DNA of 38,307 bases from Candidatus Gastranaerophilales bacterium. Lineage in GTDB: Bacteria; Cyanobacteriota; Vampirovibrionia; Gastranaerophilales; Gastranaerophilaceae. Below are positions 16,442-25,426 of the stretch, piece after piece (position 1 is the first letter of the stretch; every line of letters begins with the position of its first letter). The stretch is taken from positions 1 to 38,307 of the forward strand of contig CALUWA010000020.1 in the NCBI GenBank assembly GCA_944324365.1, given 5' to 3'. The notes under the pieces are model-generated. The model had not been told where the DNA came from, ran no database searches, and worked only from the letters and a program-made list of their open reading frames with translations. The translations under genes and the position numbers were made by a program.

Positions 16442-17611
16442 TTATTTTTTATCTTTAGTTGCGGCTTGCTTTTTAGCTTCTGCTTCTTTTTTCAATTGTT
16501 TTGCAGTTTCACCGCTTTTCTGGATACTTTCCTGAACTTTTTGCTGAATAAATTCAGGATCATATTCTTTATTTACGTATTCAATTTTTGCATTTTTCTT
16601 CAAAGATTCAACAAGTTTGTCAATTTGTTCAAGCTGTTTTTGGTTTGTTAGGAATTCTTTAATACTGCTTTTAACTTTTTCGAAAGGTTCCTGACCAGCA
16701 GCCATTCTATCTTTTACGTAAATAATATGATAGCCGAACTGGGTTTTAACAGGCCCAACAACTGTATTTGGTTTTGCACCGAATGAAGCTTTAGAAAATT
16801 CCGGCACCATTTCATTTGCCGCAAAGAAGCCCAATTCTCCGCCTTTTTCAGCAGATGTCGGATCTTCTGAATTTTCTTTTGCTAATTTTGCAAATGCAGA
16901 AGGATCTTTTTTAGCTTCTTCGAACAATTTTTTGGCTTTAGCTTCTTTTGCTGCTATTTCCTGGTTAACCTTAGCCTTTATTTCGGCTTCAGACAAATTT
17001 GCATTTTTAGGGTCAGACTTAACAACTTCTGTCATTTCCTGAGGGTTTACCGCAATCAAAATATGTGAAGCTCTGACTTTTTCAGGATATTTAAATCTGT
17101 CAATATTTCTGTCATAGAAAGCTTTAACTTCGGCATCGGAAACTTCGTAGTTACCCAAAGATTCTGCAAGTTTTTTCATTCTGACCTGTTCTTTCAAATC
17201 TTTTTTGAAATCGCTTGCCTTAACGCCGTTTTCTTTGAGGATTTTATCCAATTGCTCTTTTGAACCAACCTTATCAACGATAGTTTTCATTGCTTCTTCC
17301 ATATCATCGTTGTTAATTTTGATATTACGTTTATCCATTTCCTGGTCTAACATAGTCTTGATAACAAGTTCGTTAACAACTCTTGTTTTGATAAGATTAT
17401 ACATAAAATCATTCTTACCGTTTTTAAGATCAACACCCAATTTAGCTATCATGCCTGATTGAGCTTCTCTGTCAAAAACTTCATCAAACTGAGCCTGAGA
17501 AATTTTTGTATCATTAACCTTAATAATAGTCTGGGCAGACTTCAAACCGCAGCCTGTAAATAATATCGCTGAAACTGCGACAGTTGCCAATAATTTTTTT
17601 CCCTTCATCAA
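16442..17611 (-). CDS. prsA: PrsA/SurA-like peptidyl-prolyl isomerase lipoprotein
   Basis: This is an extracytoplasmic foldase. The first 21 residues form a lipoprotein signal (basic MMKGKK, hydrophobic stretch, FTGC with Cys21). A SurA-like N-terminal helical domain follows (about 30-175). The parvulin domain spans roughly 180-300 (ASHILIAVNP through GELGFF, EFSKASF and GYHIIYVKDR), with a long Lys- and Ala-rich insertion after its first strand. The C-terminus is charged and Lys-rich. It follows mfd by 15 bp and is probably cotranscribed. Anchoring in the inner or outer membrane cannot be told from the sequence. Confidence 0.88.
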   Translation of the reverse strand: MMKGKKLLATVAVSAILFTGCGLKSAQTIIKVNDTKISQAQFDEVFDREAQSGMIAKLGVDLKNGKNDFMYNLIKTRVVNELVIKTMLDQEMDKRNIKINNDDMEEAMKTIVDKVGSKEQLDKILKENGVKASDFKKDLKEQVRMKKLAESLGNYEVSDAEVKAFYDRNIDRFKYPEKVRASHILIAVNPQEMTEVVKSDPKNANLSEAEIKAKVNQEIAAKEAKAKKLFEEAKKDPSAFAKLAKENSEDPTSAEKGGELGFFAANEMVPEFSKASFGAKPNTVVGPVKTQFGYHIIYVKDRMAAGQEPFEKVKSSIKEFLTNQKQLEQIDKLVESLKKNAKIEYVNKEYDPEFIQQKVQESIQKSGETAKQLKKEAEAKKQAATKDKK

Positions 17612-17626
17612 ATTCTCTCTTTCTTT

Positions 17627-20600
17627 TTATTTTGAGTAATCATGACTAACTTTATGTATATAATAAAACAAATCAGTTAAAATGTTAAATACTTCATTAA
17701 AATTCATATAAGAATTGTTAAGCAGCAGTATTGATACGCCTTCCCGGCAAGATGCCGGAGCAAGAGTAAACTTTATTTTCTTCAATATTTCAGACGGCAG
17801 ATGCGGCTGGATAAGCTTCCATTCAGCCTGCGTATACGGGGTATAAATCCGTATATTATCTGCGGTTTCTCTGATAACTGATATTTTAACATCACTTGCG
17901 GCAAGTCTTAGGCGGATAAGTTTTATTAAATTTTCAACGCTTTCAGGCGGTTTGGCAAAGCGGTCTTTCCACTCCTCCGTAATATAATCAAGCTCGACAT
18001 CATTTTTTACATCCGCCAGACGTTTATATTCAATCATTTTTTGTTCTTTTGAGCCGACCCACTCATCCGGAATAAACGCAGTAACATTTATATCCACAAT
18101 CGTAGAAATCTGCTGTTCAATATGTTCGCCCTGAAGTTCGTGAACAGTTTCTTCCAAAAGCTGGCAATACGTATCAAATCCGACATTAATCATATGTCCG
18201 TGCTGTTTGGTACCCAAAATATTGCCGACACCACGAATTTCAACATCTCTCATAGCAATTTGATACCCGCTGCCAAGGGTTGTAAATTCTTTAATAGCCT
18301 TTAATCTCGCGATTGCTTCTTTTGTCATTTCTTTTGTGCGTTTATAGAAACAATAGCAGTATGCCTGCCTTTGGCTTCTTCCGACACGTCCTCTCAACTG
18401 GTATAACTGCGCAAGCCCAAACCTATCCGCATCATGGATAATCATTGTATTGGCATTCGGGATATCAATACCGTTTTCAATAATTGTTGTTGCCAAAAGC
18501 ACGTCATACTCGTGGTTTGCAAAATCAATAATAACCTGCTCAAGCTGCTTTTCATCCATCTGACCGTGCCCGATTGCAATACGCGCATTCGGCACAAGCT
18601 GTTTGAGCTGCATGCGAAATTCATCAATCGTTTCAACCCGGTTGTAAAGATAAAACACCTGACCTTCCCTGTCGAGCTCGTGAACAATAGCATTTTTAAC
18701 CATGTTTTCGTTCCAAACTCCGACAAATGTTTTAATAGGAAGCCTGTTTTTAGGCGGAGTGTTAATTACGGACATATCCTTTATCCCGGACAGCGACATA
18801 TAAAGCGTTCGCGGAATAGGGGTTGCCGACATCGTGATAATATCTATATTTTCCCGGAGCTGCTTTAATTTTTCTTTATGGCGAACCCCAAATCTGTGCT
18901 CTTCGTCTATAACAAGAAGTCCTAAATCCTTAAAAATAATTCCGTCCTGCAAAAGCCTGTGAGTACCGATTACGACATCACATTCACCTGTTGCAAGATG
19001 TTTTATTGTTTCCTTTTGTTCTTTATGCGAACGGAATCGGGACAAAAGTTCTACTTTAACCCCAAACGGCTGGAATCTTTCGCTCATCGTCTGAAAATGC
19101 TGAAACGCCAGAATAGTTGTCGGCACGACAACCGCAACCTGCTTGCCTGACATAACAGCCTTAAAAATACCGCGCATAGCAACTTCTGTTTTACCAAACC
19201 CGACATCTCCGCAGATAAGTCTGTCCATAGGATTTTCGCTTTCCATATCCGATTTTACATCCGTTATGGCTTTCATCTGGTCAGGGGTTTCAGTATATTC
19301 AAATGCCTCTTCCATTTCCACCTGCCAATTAGTATCCGAAAGAAACTGTATGCCTTTTTGCATTTTACGCCTTGCATAAAGCCTTAGAAGGTCATAAGCA
19401 ACCTGTTCAACTTCTTTTTTAACACGGGCCTTTGTATTTTCCCAATCCTTACCGCCCATTCTGGAAAGTTTCGGTTTTATATTGCCCGAACCTCTGTAAC
19501 GGCATAAAAGATTTATTTGTTCTGCCGGAATATGAAGCTTATCTTTGGCCGCATATTCAATTGTCAAATAATCCTTAAGCTGCCCGTCAATTTCCTGCTG
19601 GCTTAAGCCTCTGTAAATACCGACACCGTGTATCGAATGCACAACATATTCACCCTCCTGAATATCGTTTATGTTTTCGATATATTCAGGTTTTTCCTTA
19701 TAATAAGAACGTTTTGAGGAGGTAATTTCTTTATTGCGCCTGTTAAAAAGTTCCCTGTCCGTCAGAATAATTGTTTTAAAATCATCCAGCACACCGCCGT
19801 GAGAGGCAAGACTTTCGGAATATTGGATATCGCAATATACTTCCCGCTCTTCAAGAATTTCACGTACTCTATCCGGATAATCTGTGGCGATAACAATTTT
19901 ATAACCCGCATTATCCTTTATAAATTGGGCAATCTCATCAAAATTCGCCGTAAAGTTTCTGACCGGAAGCGTATTAAATTCGATAATTTCTTCAACATTG
20001 GTATCAAGAAAATTATCCAGCCCGATTCTCATAAACCGCGCCATCTTTTTCACAAATTCTTCATACGTAAAATGATTGCGTTCTTTAAGCTCCTTGAGCA
20101 ATTCAAGCTTTAAATTTTCCTGATACTGTTCTTCGTAATTTTGGTCAAAAAATTCATATTTTGCGTAAACCTCCGACGTTTCATCGGTTACTATTATGTA
20201 ATCCTTAAAATAGTCCAAAACACTTGCCAGTTCAGAATTAAAGAAGCTTTGATAAACTTCAATACCTTCAAAATACCCTTCTTCTTCGCTGAATTTTGAC
20301 GTATCACCGGCTAAAAACTTATACACAGGAAGAATTTCTGCCTCTTTTACTTTTTCAACAGACTTTTGGGTTTCGTTGTTAAAATATCTGATATCCACAA
20401 CTTCATCCCCCCAAAGCTCAATTCTGACTGGGTTTTGATCGAGAGAGAAAACATCTATGATATCCCCTCTTACGCTGAATTCCGCGATATCGCTTACCAT
20501 CGTTGCGCGTTTGTAGCCGAGGTTTACAAGTTTTTGTGCAAAATCTTTTGTATCAATTTCATCTCCGACTTTAACAGTAATTTTGTTTTTTAACAGAAAA

Positions 20601-20974
20601 TCCGGGGACGGGAATTTTTCCAGCAGAACTTTTACCGGAGCAATAACAATATCCGGTTTTTGAAGTAATATTTTTATCTGTTCGGCATATTCATATTTAT
20701 TGGAATTGACGGTTTCGTACATTGAAATATTTTGAAACGGCAAAATCGCAGCATCCGCATTATACGCATGTTTCAAATCATTTTGATACTTTAGGGCATT
20801 TTGCTCGCTGGAGGTTATAAAAAGCACTTTTTTCTTTGAAATCTCAGCCGCCTGCTGCACAAGGAAAAGTCTTAAAAGCGCAACAAGCCCCGTCACGGCA
20901 AACGGAATCCCGCTTTTAACATTATGCCGGAACAGCTTAAAACTCTCGTTATCTAAATTTTTTAACGAAATCAT
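17627..20974 (-). CDS. mfd: Transcription-repair coupling factor Mfd
   Basis: This ATPase releases RNA polymerase stalled at DNA lesions and recruits UvrA. At 1115 residues it is within the family range. The UvrB-like N-terminal part is followed by the RNA-polymerase-interacting domain (VHSIHGVGIYRG, about 440-500), then RecG-like motors with Walker A GDVGFGKTEVA near residue 590, DEEHRFGV near 690, SATPIPRTLYMSL and GRVGRSQRQAYCY, and a C-terminal TRCF domain. The ATG lies 6 nt after an extended -10 box (TGCTAAAAT), and no Shine-Dalgarno is present. Confidence 0.96.
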   Translation of the reverse strand: MISLKNLDNESFKLFRHNVKSGIPFAVTGLVALLRLFLVQQAAEISKKKVLFITSSEQNALKYQNDLKHAYNADAAILPFQNISMYETVNSNKYEYAEQIKILLQKPDIVIAPVKVLLEKFPSPDFLLKNKITVKVGDEIDTKDFAQKLVNLGYKRATMVSDIAEFSVRGDIIDVFSLDQNPVRIELWGDEVVDIRYFNNETQKSVEKVKEAEILPVYKFLAGDTSKFSEEEGYFEGIEVYQSFFNSELASVLDYFKDYIIVTDETSEVYAKYEFFDQNYEEQYQENLKLELLKELKERNHFTYEEFVKKMARFMRIGLDNFLDTNVEEIIEFNTLPVRNFTANFDEIAQFIKDNAGYKIVIATDYPDRVREILEEREVYCDIQYSESLASHGGVLDDFKTIILTDRELFNRRNKEITSSKRSYYKEKPEYIENINDIQEGEYVVHSIHGVGIYRGLSQQEIDGQLKDYLTIEYAAKDKLHIPAEQINLLCRYRGSGNIKPKLSRMGGKDWENTKARVKKEVEQVAYDLLRLYARRKMQKGIQFLSDTNWQVEMEEAFEYTETPDQMKAITDVKSDMESENPMDRLICGDVGFGKTEVAMRGIFKAVMSGKQVAVVVPTTILAFQHFQTMSERFQPFGVKVELLSRFRSHKEQKETIKHLATGECDVVIGTHRLLQDGIIFKDLGLLVIDEEHRFGVRHKEKLKQLRENIDIITMSATPIPRTLYMSLSGIKDMSVINTPPKNRLPIKTFVGVWNENMVKNAIVHELDREGQVFYLYNRVETIDEFRMQLKQLVPNARIAIGHGQMDEKQLEQVIIDFANHEYDVLLATTIIENGIDIPNANTMIIHDADRFGLAQLYQLRGRVGRSQRQAYCYCFYKRTKEMTKEAIARLKAIKEFTTLGSGYQIAMRDVEIRGVGNILGTKQHGHMINVGFDTYCQLLEETVHELQGEHIEQQISTIVDINVTAFIPDEWVGSKEQKMIEYKRLADVKNDVELDYITEEWKDRFAKPPESVENLIKLIRLRLAASDVKISVIRETADNIRIYTPYTQAEWKLIQPHLPSEILKKIKFTLAPASCREGVSILLLNNSYMNFNEVFNILTDLFYYIHKVSHDYSK

Positions 20975-20980
20975 ATGGAC

Positions 20981-20989
20981 ATTTTAGCA
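20981..20989 (-). promoter_or_regulatory. Extended -10 box of mfd (leaderless)
   Basis: Read on the minus strand, TGCTAAAAT ends at 20981, 6 nt before the mfd ATG at 20974. The expected transcription start is therefore at the start codon itself. No convincing -35 was seen, as expected for an extended -10. Confidence 0.55.
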
Positions 20990-21006
20990 TAAAAAACCAC
21001 CCTAAC

Positions 21007-21519
21007 TTACACTTCAAAAAATTCTTTCGGATATTCAATAGTTCCGCATATTTGAGATGACGGTTCAGCTAAAAATTTTACCATTAAATTTTCATCAGGT
21101 ACATTAAAAGGAGCAAATATGCCATATTTAGACGCAGGTTCATATCCAAATTTAGGGTAATAAAATTCGCTTCCGAGAACTATAGAACAAATATATCCCT
21201 GCTTTTTGGCAATTTCATGCCCGGTCTGAATAAGAGCACTGCCAATCCCCCGCCTTTGAAACTCCGGCAGCACGGAAAGCGGCGCTAAAATCAGAACATC
21301 ACACCCGTTGACCCTGCCTTTGGTGAACATTACGTGTCCGGCAATTTTGTTATCGATTTGAGCAACAAGAGATAAAACGGGAATATATGACGAACTTTTC
21401 CGCAAAGCATTAACCAGCTCCTGCTCATTGCCGTCTTTATGTTCTGCAGAGGCAAAAGCTTGTTTTACAACTTTATAAATTTCTGCGATATCAGAACTAC
21501 GTTCCTGCCTTATAATCAT
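21007..21519 (-). CDS. GNAT family N-acetyltransferase (YhbS-like)
   Basis: This 170-residue GNAT-fold acetyltransferase uses acetyl-CoA. The acetyl-CoA loop is visible in VLPEFQRRGIGSALIQTGH (about 92-110), preceded by the strand ILAPLSV and followed by FYYPKFGYEPA, a pattern seen in YhbS-like proteins. The N-terminus IIRQERSSDIAEI is typical of the fold. It starts one base after the yajQ stop codon, so the two are probably cotranscribed. The substrate is unknown. Confidence 0.85.
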   Translation of the reverse strand: MIIRQERSSDIAEIYKVVKQAFASAEHKDGNEQELVNALRKSSSYIPVLSLVAQIDNKIAGHVMFTKGRVNGCDVLILAPLSVLPEFQRRGIGSALIQTGHEIAKKQGYICSIVLGSEFYYPKFGYEPASKYGIFAPFNVPDENLMVKFLAEPSSQICGTIEYPKEFFEV

Positions 21520-21520
21520 A

Positions 21521-22021
21521 CTATCTGTAATTTGTAAACTGAAGCGGATAATCGTACTTTTCTTCGTTTCCGCGAAGCATTTTTATAACTTCCTGAAGAT
21601 TATCCTTATCTTTGCCGGAAACACGCACCTGATCACCCTGAATAGATGCCTGAACTTTTATTTTGGAATCTTTAATATCCGCTACGATTTTTTTCGCGAG
21701 CTCTTGTGTAAGGCCTTTCTTAAGATTATAAACTCTTCTCACTCTGCCGCCGAGAGCATTTTCAACAGGCTGCGGATCCAGAATTCTTATATTAAGGTTT
21801 CTTTTTACAAGTTTTGTCTGCAAAATATCGTAGATATTACGAAGCTTCATATCATCACTTGTCGTAATAGTTATGGACTTGTCCCCGTCAAGTTCTATTT
21901 CCGAATTGGAATCTTTCAAATCAAACCTTGAAGAAACATCTCTTTTCACCTGATCAACCGCATTAACAAGTTCTTGTCTGTCAAACTCCGATACTACATC
22001 AAAACTGCAATCTTTCGCCAT
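21521..22021 (-). CDS. YajQ family nucleotide-binding protein
   Basis: This 166-residue protein has the family N-terminus DCSFDVVSEFDRQELVNAV, the SRFDLK segment, LDPQPVENALGG and the C-terminal VRVSGKDKDNLQEVI. Members have two ferredoxin-like domains; some bind cyclic di-GMP and act with transcription factors, others have been reported to bind nucleic acids. GGAGG lies just upstream of the ATG. Nothing in the neighbourhood reveals its partner. Confidence 0.93.
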   Translation of the reverse strand: MAKDCSFDVVSEFDRQELVNAVDQVKRDVSSRFDLKDSNSEIELDGDKSITITTSDDMKLRNIYDILQTKLVKRNLNIRILDPQPVENALGGRVRRVYNLKKGLTQELAKKIVADIKDSKIKVQASIQGDQVRVSGKDKDNLQEVIKMLRGNEEKYDYPLQFTNYR

Positions 22022-22075
22022 AATAACCTCCTGTTTTTATTTTATCCTAACACAGGAGAAAAAATTTGTGAAGAA

Positions 22076-22456
22076 TTATGGCGTTTTGTTGAATAAACTT
22101 CTGAACTTTTTAGCAAATGCGCTGCCGCCGCCGGAACCGGAGCCTGACTTCTTAAACAAATTTTTCAGACCTTTAAAGCTCTTAAAACCGATTAAGTCCA
22201 GAACAGCAAACCCGCCGATTACGGCAAGTACTTTCGTCAAAAATCCGTAATCTTTCTTTTTGCGTTTTTGGTAGCTCTCAAAAACATCTTCATGAGCGCC
22301 GGGCTGCATGGTTACACCGCCTAATAAATTGGTTGAATAAGGATACATTCCGTACATACCGCCAAGGCCGTACATTCCGCCCATAGGTGTATTGGCAGGT
22401 CCCATAATGTCCCTGTATAAAAGAGGTTTTAAGAATTCATCATTGCTAAAATCCAT
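22076..22456 (-). CDS. Small membrane-anchored protein, unrecognised
   Basis: This 126-residue protein has three parts: a Gly-, Met- and Tyr-rich N-terminal half with repeated GGMYG, a basic linker (YQKRKKKDYG), and one hydrophobic segment (about 73-92, LTKVLAVIGGFAVLDLIGF) followed by a basic Gly/Ser-rich tail. There is no signal peptide. The ribosome-binding site is weak. It stands 54 bp from yajQ on the same strand. The composition suggests a low-complexity protein held at the inner membrane; no function can be assigned. Confidence 0.7.
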   Translation of the reverse strand: MDFSNDEFLKPLLYRDIMGPANTPMGGMYGLGGMYGMYPYSTNLLGGVTMQPGAHEDVFESYQKRKKKDYGFLTKVLAVIGGFAVLDLIGFKSFKGLKNLFKKSGSGSGGGSAFAKKFRSLFNKTP

Positions 22457-22547
22457 TTTCTTTTACCAACCAATATTTTCCCAACTATATATATAAACAA
22501 AATTTTTGCCATAAAATTGCACAATTGTAACGTTTTGTTTACAAAGC

Positions 22548-22579
22548 AAAAGACCTCCGAAAAAATCCGGAGGTCTTTT
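22548..22579. terminator. Rho-independent terminator of rpmI-rplT
   Basis: AAAAGACCTCCG (22548-22559) pairs with CGGAGGTCTTTT (22568-22579) in a 12-bp stem with an 8-nt loop. It lies 23 bp past the rplT stop on the minus strand. Confidence 0.9.
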
Positions 22580-22601
22580 ATTAAATTAAAATCCGTAAGA
22601 T

Positions 22602-22952
22602 TTATTTTGCAGCTTTAGCAGCTTCGAAAACTACATCAAAAGCTTCTTTGTCATTTACAGCAAGCTCTGCAAGCATTTTTCTGTTTACAACAATGTTAGC
22701 TTTTTTGCATGCGTTAACAAATCTTGAATAGCTCATACCGCGTTCTCTTACTGCAGCATTAATTCTGACAATCCAGAGTCTGCGCATATTACGTTTTGTA
22801 GTACGTCTGTCTCTGTAAGCATATTTCAATGCTTTCATAACAGCTGTATTAGCTACTTTAAAAATTCTGCTTCTTGCACCAATAAATCCTTTAGCAAGTT
22901 TTAATATTTTCTTATGTCTTTTGCGACTTACATTTCCGCGTTTAATTCTCAT
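22602..22952 (-). CDS. rplT: 50S ribosomal protein L20
   Basis: This 23S rRNA-binding protein is needed early in large-subunit assembly and in many bacteria represses its own operon. At 116 residues it has standard length. The basic N-terminus [22 protein letters not shown] and the central [14 protein letters not shown] are diagnostic. It follows rpmI by 12 bp and ends at a strong terminator. infC, which usually precedes this pair, is absent here. Confidence 0.98.
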   Translation of the reverse strand: MRIKRGNVSRKRHKKILKLAKGFIGARSRIFKVANTAVMKALKYAYRDRRTTKRNMRRLWIVRINAAVRERGMSYSRFVNACKKANIVVNRKMLAELAVNDKEAFDVVFEAAKAAK

Positions 22953-22964
22953 CTTTCACTGCTC

Positions 22965-23174
22965 CTATCTTGCGTACTTCTTGTATGGTAACTCTCTGGA
23001 TACCAGTTTAATGTGTGACTCAGATACATCAACCATCTTGAAAATTCTGCGTTTTCTAGATCCTGATTTGTGTTGGAGCAAGTGTCCGATACCTGCTTGT
23101 CTTTTTTGGATTTTACCTGTTGCAGTAACTTTATAGCGTTTTGCAGCAGATTTGTGTGTTTTTAATTTTGGCAT
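22965..23174 (-). CDS. rpmI: 50S ribosomal protein L35
   Basis: This small basic ribosomal protein (69 residues) begins MPKLKTHKSAAKRYKVTATGK, has QAGIGHLLQHKS and the typical KRR segment. AAGGAGAAG lies just before its ATG. It is the first gene of a two-gene unit with rplT. Its own promoter and a structured leader lie between it and the bioF-like gene. Confidence 0.97.
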   Translation of the reverse strand: MPKLKTHKSAAKRYKVTATGKIQKRQAGIGHLLQHKSGSRKRRIFKMVDVSESHIKLVSRELPYKKYAR

Positions 23175-23208
23175 TTTCTTCTCCTTTATTAAGTTAAGTA
23201 GTTACAAA

Positions 23209-23241
23209 AAAGTTTCAGGCATACCAAAGCCGTAAAACTTT
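23209..23241 (-). promoter_or_regulatory. Leader hairpin of rpmI-rplT, attenuator-like
   Basis: On the minus strand, AAAGTTT (23241-23235) pairs with AAACTTT (23215-23209), and GGC (23231-23229) pairs with GCC (23220-23218) across a small internal loop. A run of six T begins in the stem's last three bases (23211-23206). It lies at the very 5' end of the predicted transcript. It may be a premature terminator or an L20-binding leader. Confidence 0.5.
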
Positions 23242-23250
23242 CGTAAAAAC

Positions 23251-23279
23251 ATATTATTACGACGGAAAGAGTTTTGCAA
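23251..23279 (-). promoter_or_regulatory. Promoter of rpmI-rplT
   Basis: Read on the minus strand, TTGCAA (23279-23274) and TAATAT (23256-23251) are 17 bp apart. Transcription would start near 23244, just before the leader hairpin. Confidence 0.6.
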
Positions 23280-23283
23280 GTGT

Positions 23284-24420
23284 TTATTTATTATTATTAA
23301 GCAACTCAAAAAGCCCGGCAAGGTCTTTTTCTGTCATATCCGCAGTCAAAGAAAGCCTTAAGCGGGAAGTTCCGGCAGGCACAGTCGGCGGACGAATCGG
23401 AAGCGTAAAATAACCGTTTGCATATAAAATATCACTTAATGCCGCAGTTTTGTCGTTTTCGCCTACAATATAAGGGATTATGTGGCTTTGACCGCCAAGT
23501 TTTTTCCCTAACGCAAGCATATTTTTTCTTGCATCAAGCGTATAAGGCAGTTTGTTTTCAATAATCCATTTTGAAAATGCAATATTTACCGGCGGCAAAG
23601 CTGTTGAAAAAATAAACGAACGGGCCTTATTTATCAAAAAATCAATCAGCACTTTTTTGCCGGTTACAAAAGCACCGACAGAGCCGATAGCTTTCCCGAA
23701 AGTTCCGACAATTAAATCTATCTCCTTTATTATTCCCAATTCTTCGCAAACACCGAGCCCCTTTTTGCCAAAAACCCCGAAAGCATGCGCCTCATCCACT
23801 ATAAGCAGACAATTGTATTTATTTTTAAGCTCCACAAGCCGTTCCAAATCCGCAATATCCCCATCCATACTGAAAACACTCTCTGTAACAATTACCGCAT
23901 TTTTAAAATTATTTCTTTCGCGCTTCAAAAGTGTTTCCAGATTTGCCATATCATTGTGTTTATAGCGGAAAAATTTTCCGCGTGACAACTGCATACCGTC
24001 AATTATGCTTGCGTGATTTAACTTATCCGAAAAAATAACATCCCCGCTTCCCGCAATAGAACTGTTTACCCCTACATTTGCGTGATACCCGCTGTTAAAA
24101 ATAAGAGCAGCGTCAGTTTGGAACAAATCACATAGAAGATTTTCCAAATCCTTATACACAGGCAAAGTTCCTGTCAAAAGACGCGCAGATGCACTGCCAA
24201 AGCTGTATTTTGCACCGGCAGTGTTCAGGAACTCTTCAGTAATCCTCTCGTTATCCGCAAACCCTAGATAATTATTTGAGGAAAGATTGAGCAGCTTTTT
24301 CCCGTCTATAAAAATAAACTTGCCGTCCTTGCGCTCAAAATTTTTTATTGAACGCAAATGGGAATTATCCTCCAAAGTATTTAGAATATCAGCATAACTT
24401 TCGAACATAAAACTACTCAT
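23284..24420 (-). CDS. bioF: Alpha-oxoamine synthase, 8-amino-7-oxononanoate synthase-like
   Basis: This PLP enzyme condenses an acyl thioester with an amino acid; BioF uses pimeloyl thioester and alanine in biotin synthesis. The 378-residue protein shows LNLSSNNYLGFADN, FNSGYHANVGVNSS, DEAHAFGVFG and the PLP lysine in VGTFGKAIGSVG (about Lys243). The end GTSRLRLSLTAD fits BioF better than glycine C-acetyltransferase (Kbl), but neighbours are not biotin genes. It overlaps cysK by 8 bp, so a link to amino-acid metabolism is also possible. Confidence 0.8.
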   Translation of the reverse strand: MSSFMFESYADILNTLEDNSHLRSIKNFERKDGKFIFIDGKKLLNLSSNNYLGFADNERITEEFLNTAGAKYSFGSASARLLTGTLPVYKDLENLLCDLFQTDAALIFNSGYHANVGVNSSIAGSGDVIFSDKLNHASIIDGMQLSRGKFFRYKHNDMANLETLLKRERNNFKNAVIVTESVFSMDGDIADLERLVELKNKYNCLLIVDEAHAFGVFGKKGLGVCEELGIIKEIDLIVGTFGKAIGSVGAFVTGKKVLIDFLINKARSFIFSTALPPVNIAFSKWIIENKLPYTLDARKNMLALGKKLGGQSHIIPYIVGENDKTAALSDILYANGYFTLPIRPPTVPAGTSRLRLSLTADMTEKDLAGLFELLNNNK

Positions 24421-25330
24421 ACAATCCGCTTGACAGATATCTTTCGCCTGAATCCGGCAAAATTACAACAATAAGCTTATCTTTATTTTCCGGCCTTTTG
24501 GAAAGTTCAATCGCAGCCCAGAGATTTGCACCGGAAGATATTCCCGCTAAAATCCCCTCTTTTTTTGCCAGCTGCCTTGCCGTTTCAAATGCATCTTCGT
24601 CCTTTACCGGAATAATTTCATCTATAACTGACCCGTCAAAATTTCCCGGAATAAAATTTGCTCCGATACCCTGAATCTTATGAGGCCCGGCCTCTTTCCC
24701 CGCAAGAAGCTGAGAAGAAAAAGGTTCAACCGCAACTGCTTTTATCTCAGGATTTTTCGCCTTCAAACCTTTTGCAATCCCGCAAATTGTTCCCGCCGTT
24801 CCAACACTTGCAACAACAATATCAACCCTCCCGTCAGTGTCATGCCAGATTTCTTCTGCGGTAGTTTTAATATGACTTTCAGGGTTAGCCGGGTTAGAAA
24901 ACTGCTGCGGAATAAACGAATTTTTAATTTCCTTATGCAGTTCTTCCGCCTTATCAACAGCCCCCTGCATGCCTTTCGCCCCGTCCGTTAACACAAGTTC
25001 CGCACCGTATGCACTAAGAAGCATTCTTCTTTCCTTACTCATTGTTTCAGGCATTGTAAGAATCATACGGTATCCCTTAATAGCACAGACAAAAGCAAGT
25101 CCGATTCCGGTATTACCGCTTGTCGGCTCTATTATAACCGTGTCTTTATTTATTAATCCCTCTTTTTCTGCCTGTTCAATCATATTTAAAGCAGGTCTGT
25201 CCTTAATTGAACCCGCAGGATTTTTGCTTTCTATTTTTGCAGCAACAAAAGCTGTTCCTGTATTAAGTTTGTTAATTTTTACAAGCGGGGTTTGACCGAC
25301 AAGTTCCAGCAGGCTATTAGCAATTTTCAT
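24413..25330 (-). CDS. cysK: Cysteine synthase
   Basis: This PLP enzyme makes cysteine from O-acetylserine and sulfide. The 305-residue length is normal. The N-terminus has VGQTPLVKINKL; the PLP lysine is Lys43 in NPAGSIKDRPA; EPTSGNTGIGLAFVCAIKG is the substrate loop and SVGTAGTICG the phosphate cup. The end LPDSGERYLSSGLYE is typical of CysK. GGAGA precedes the ATG. It is the first gene of a pair with the bioF-like gene. Confidence 0.95.
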   Translation of the reverse strand: MKIANSLLELVGQTPLVKINKLNTGTAFVAAKIESKNPAGSIKDRPALNMIEQAEKEGLINKDTVIIEPTSGNTGIGLAFVCAIKGYRMILTMPETMSKERRMLLSAYGAELVLTDGAKGMQGAVDKAEELHKEIKNSFIPQQFSNPANPESHIKTTAEEIWHDTDGRVDIVVASVGTAGTICGIAKGLKAKNPEIKAVAVEPFSSQLLAGKEAGPHKIQGIGANFIPGNFDGSVIDEIIPVKDEDAFETARQLAKKEGILAGISSGANLWAAIELSKRPENKDKLIVVILPDSGERYLSSGLYE

Positions 25331-25426
25331 AAACTCTCCTTTTCCATAATATTAATACAAAAATTTCGTTTGCAAAATTTTGTCTTTTGAAATAGAATAT
25401 GGCAATAGCATAAGGAAGTTAGGAAA

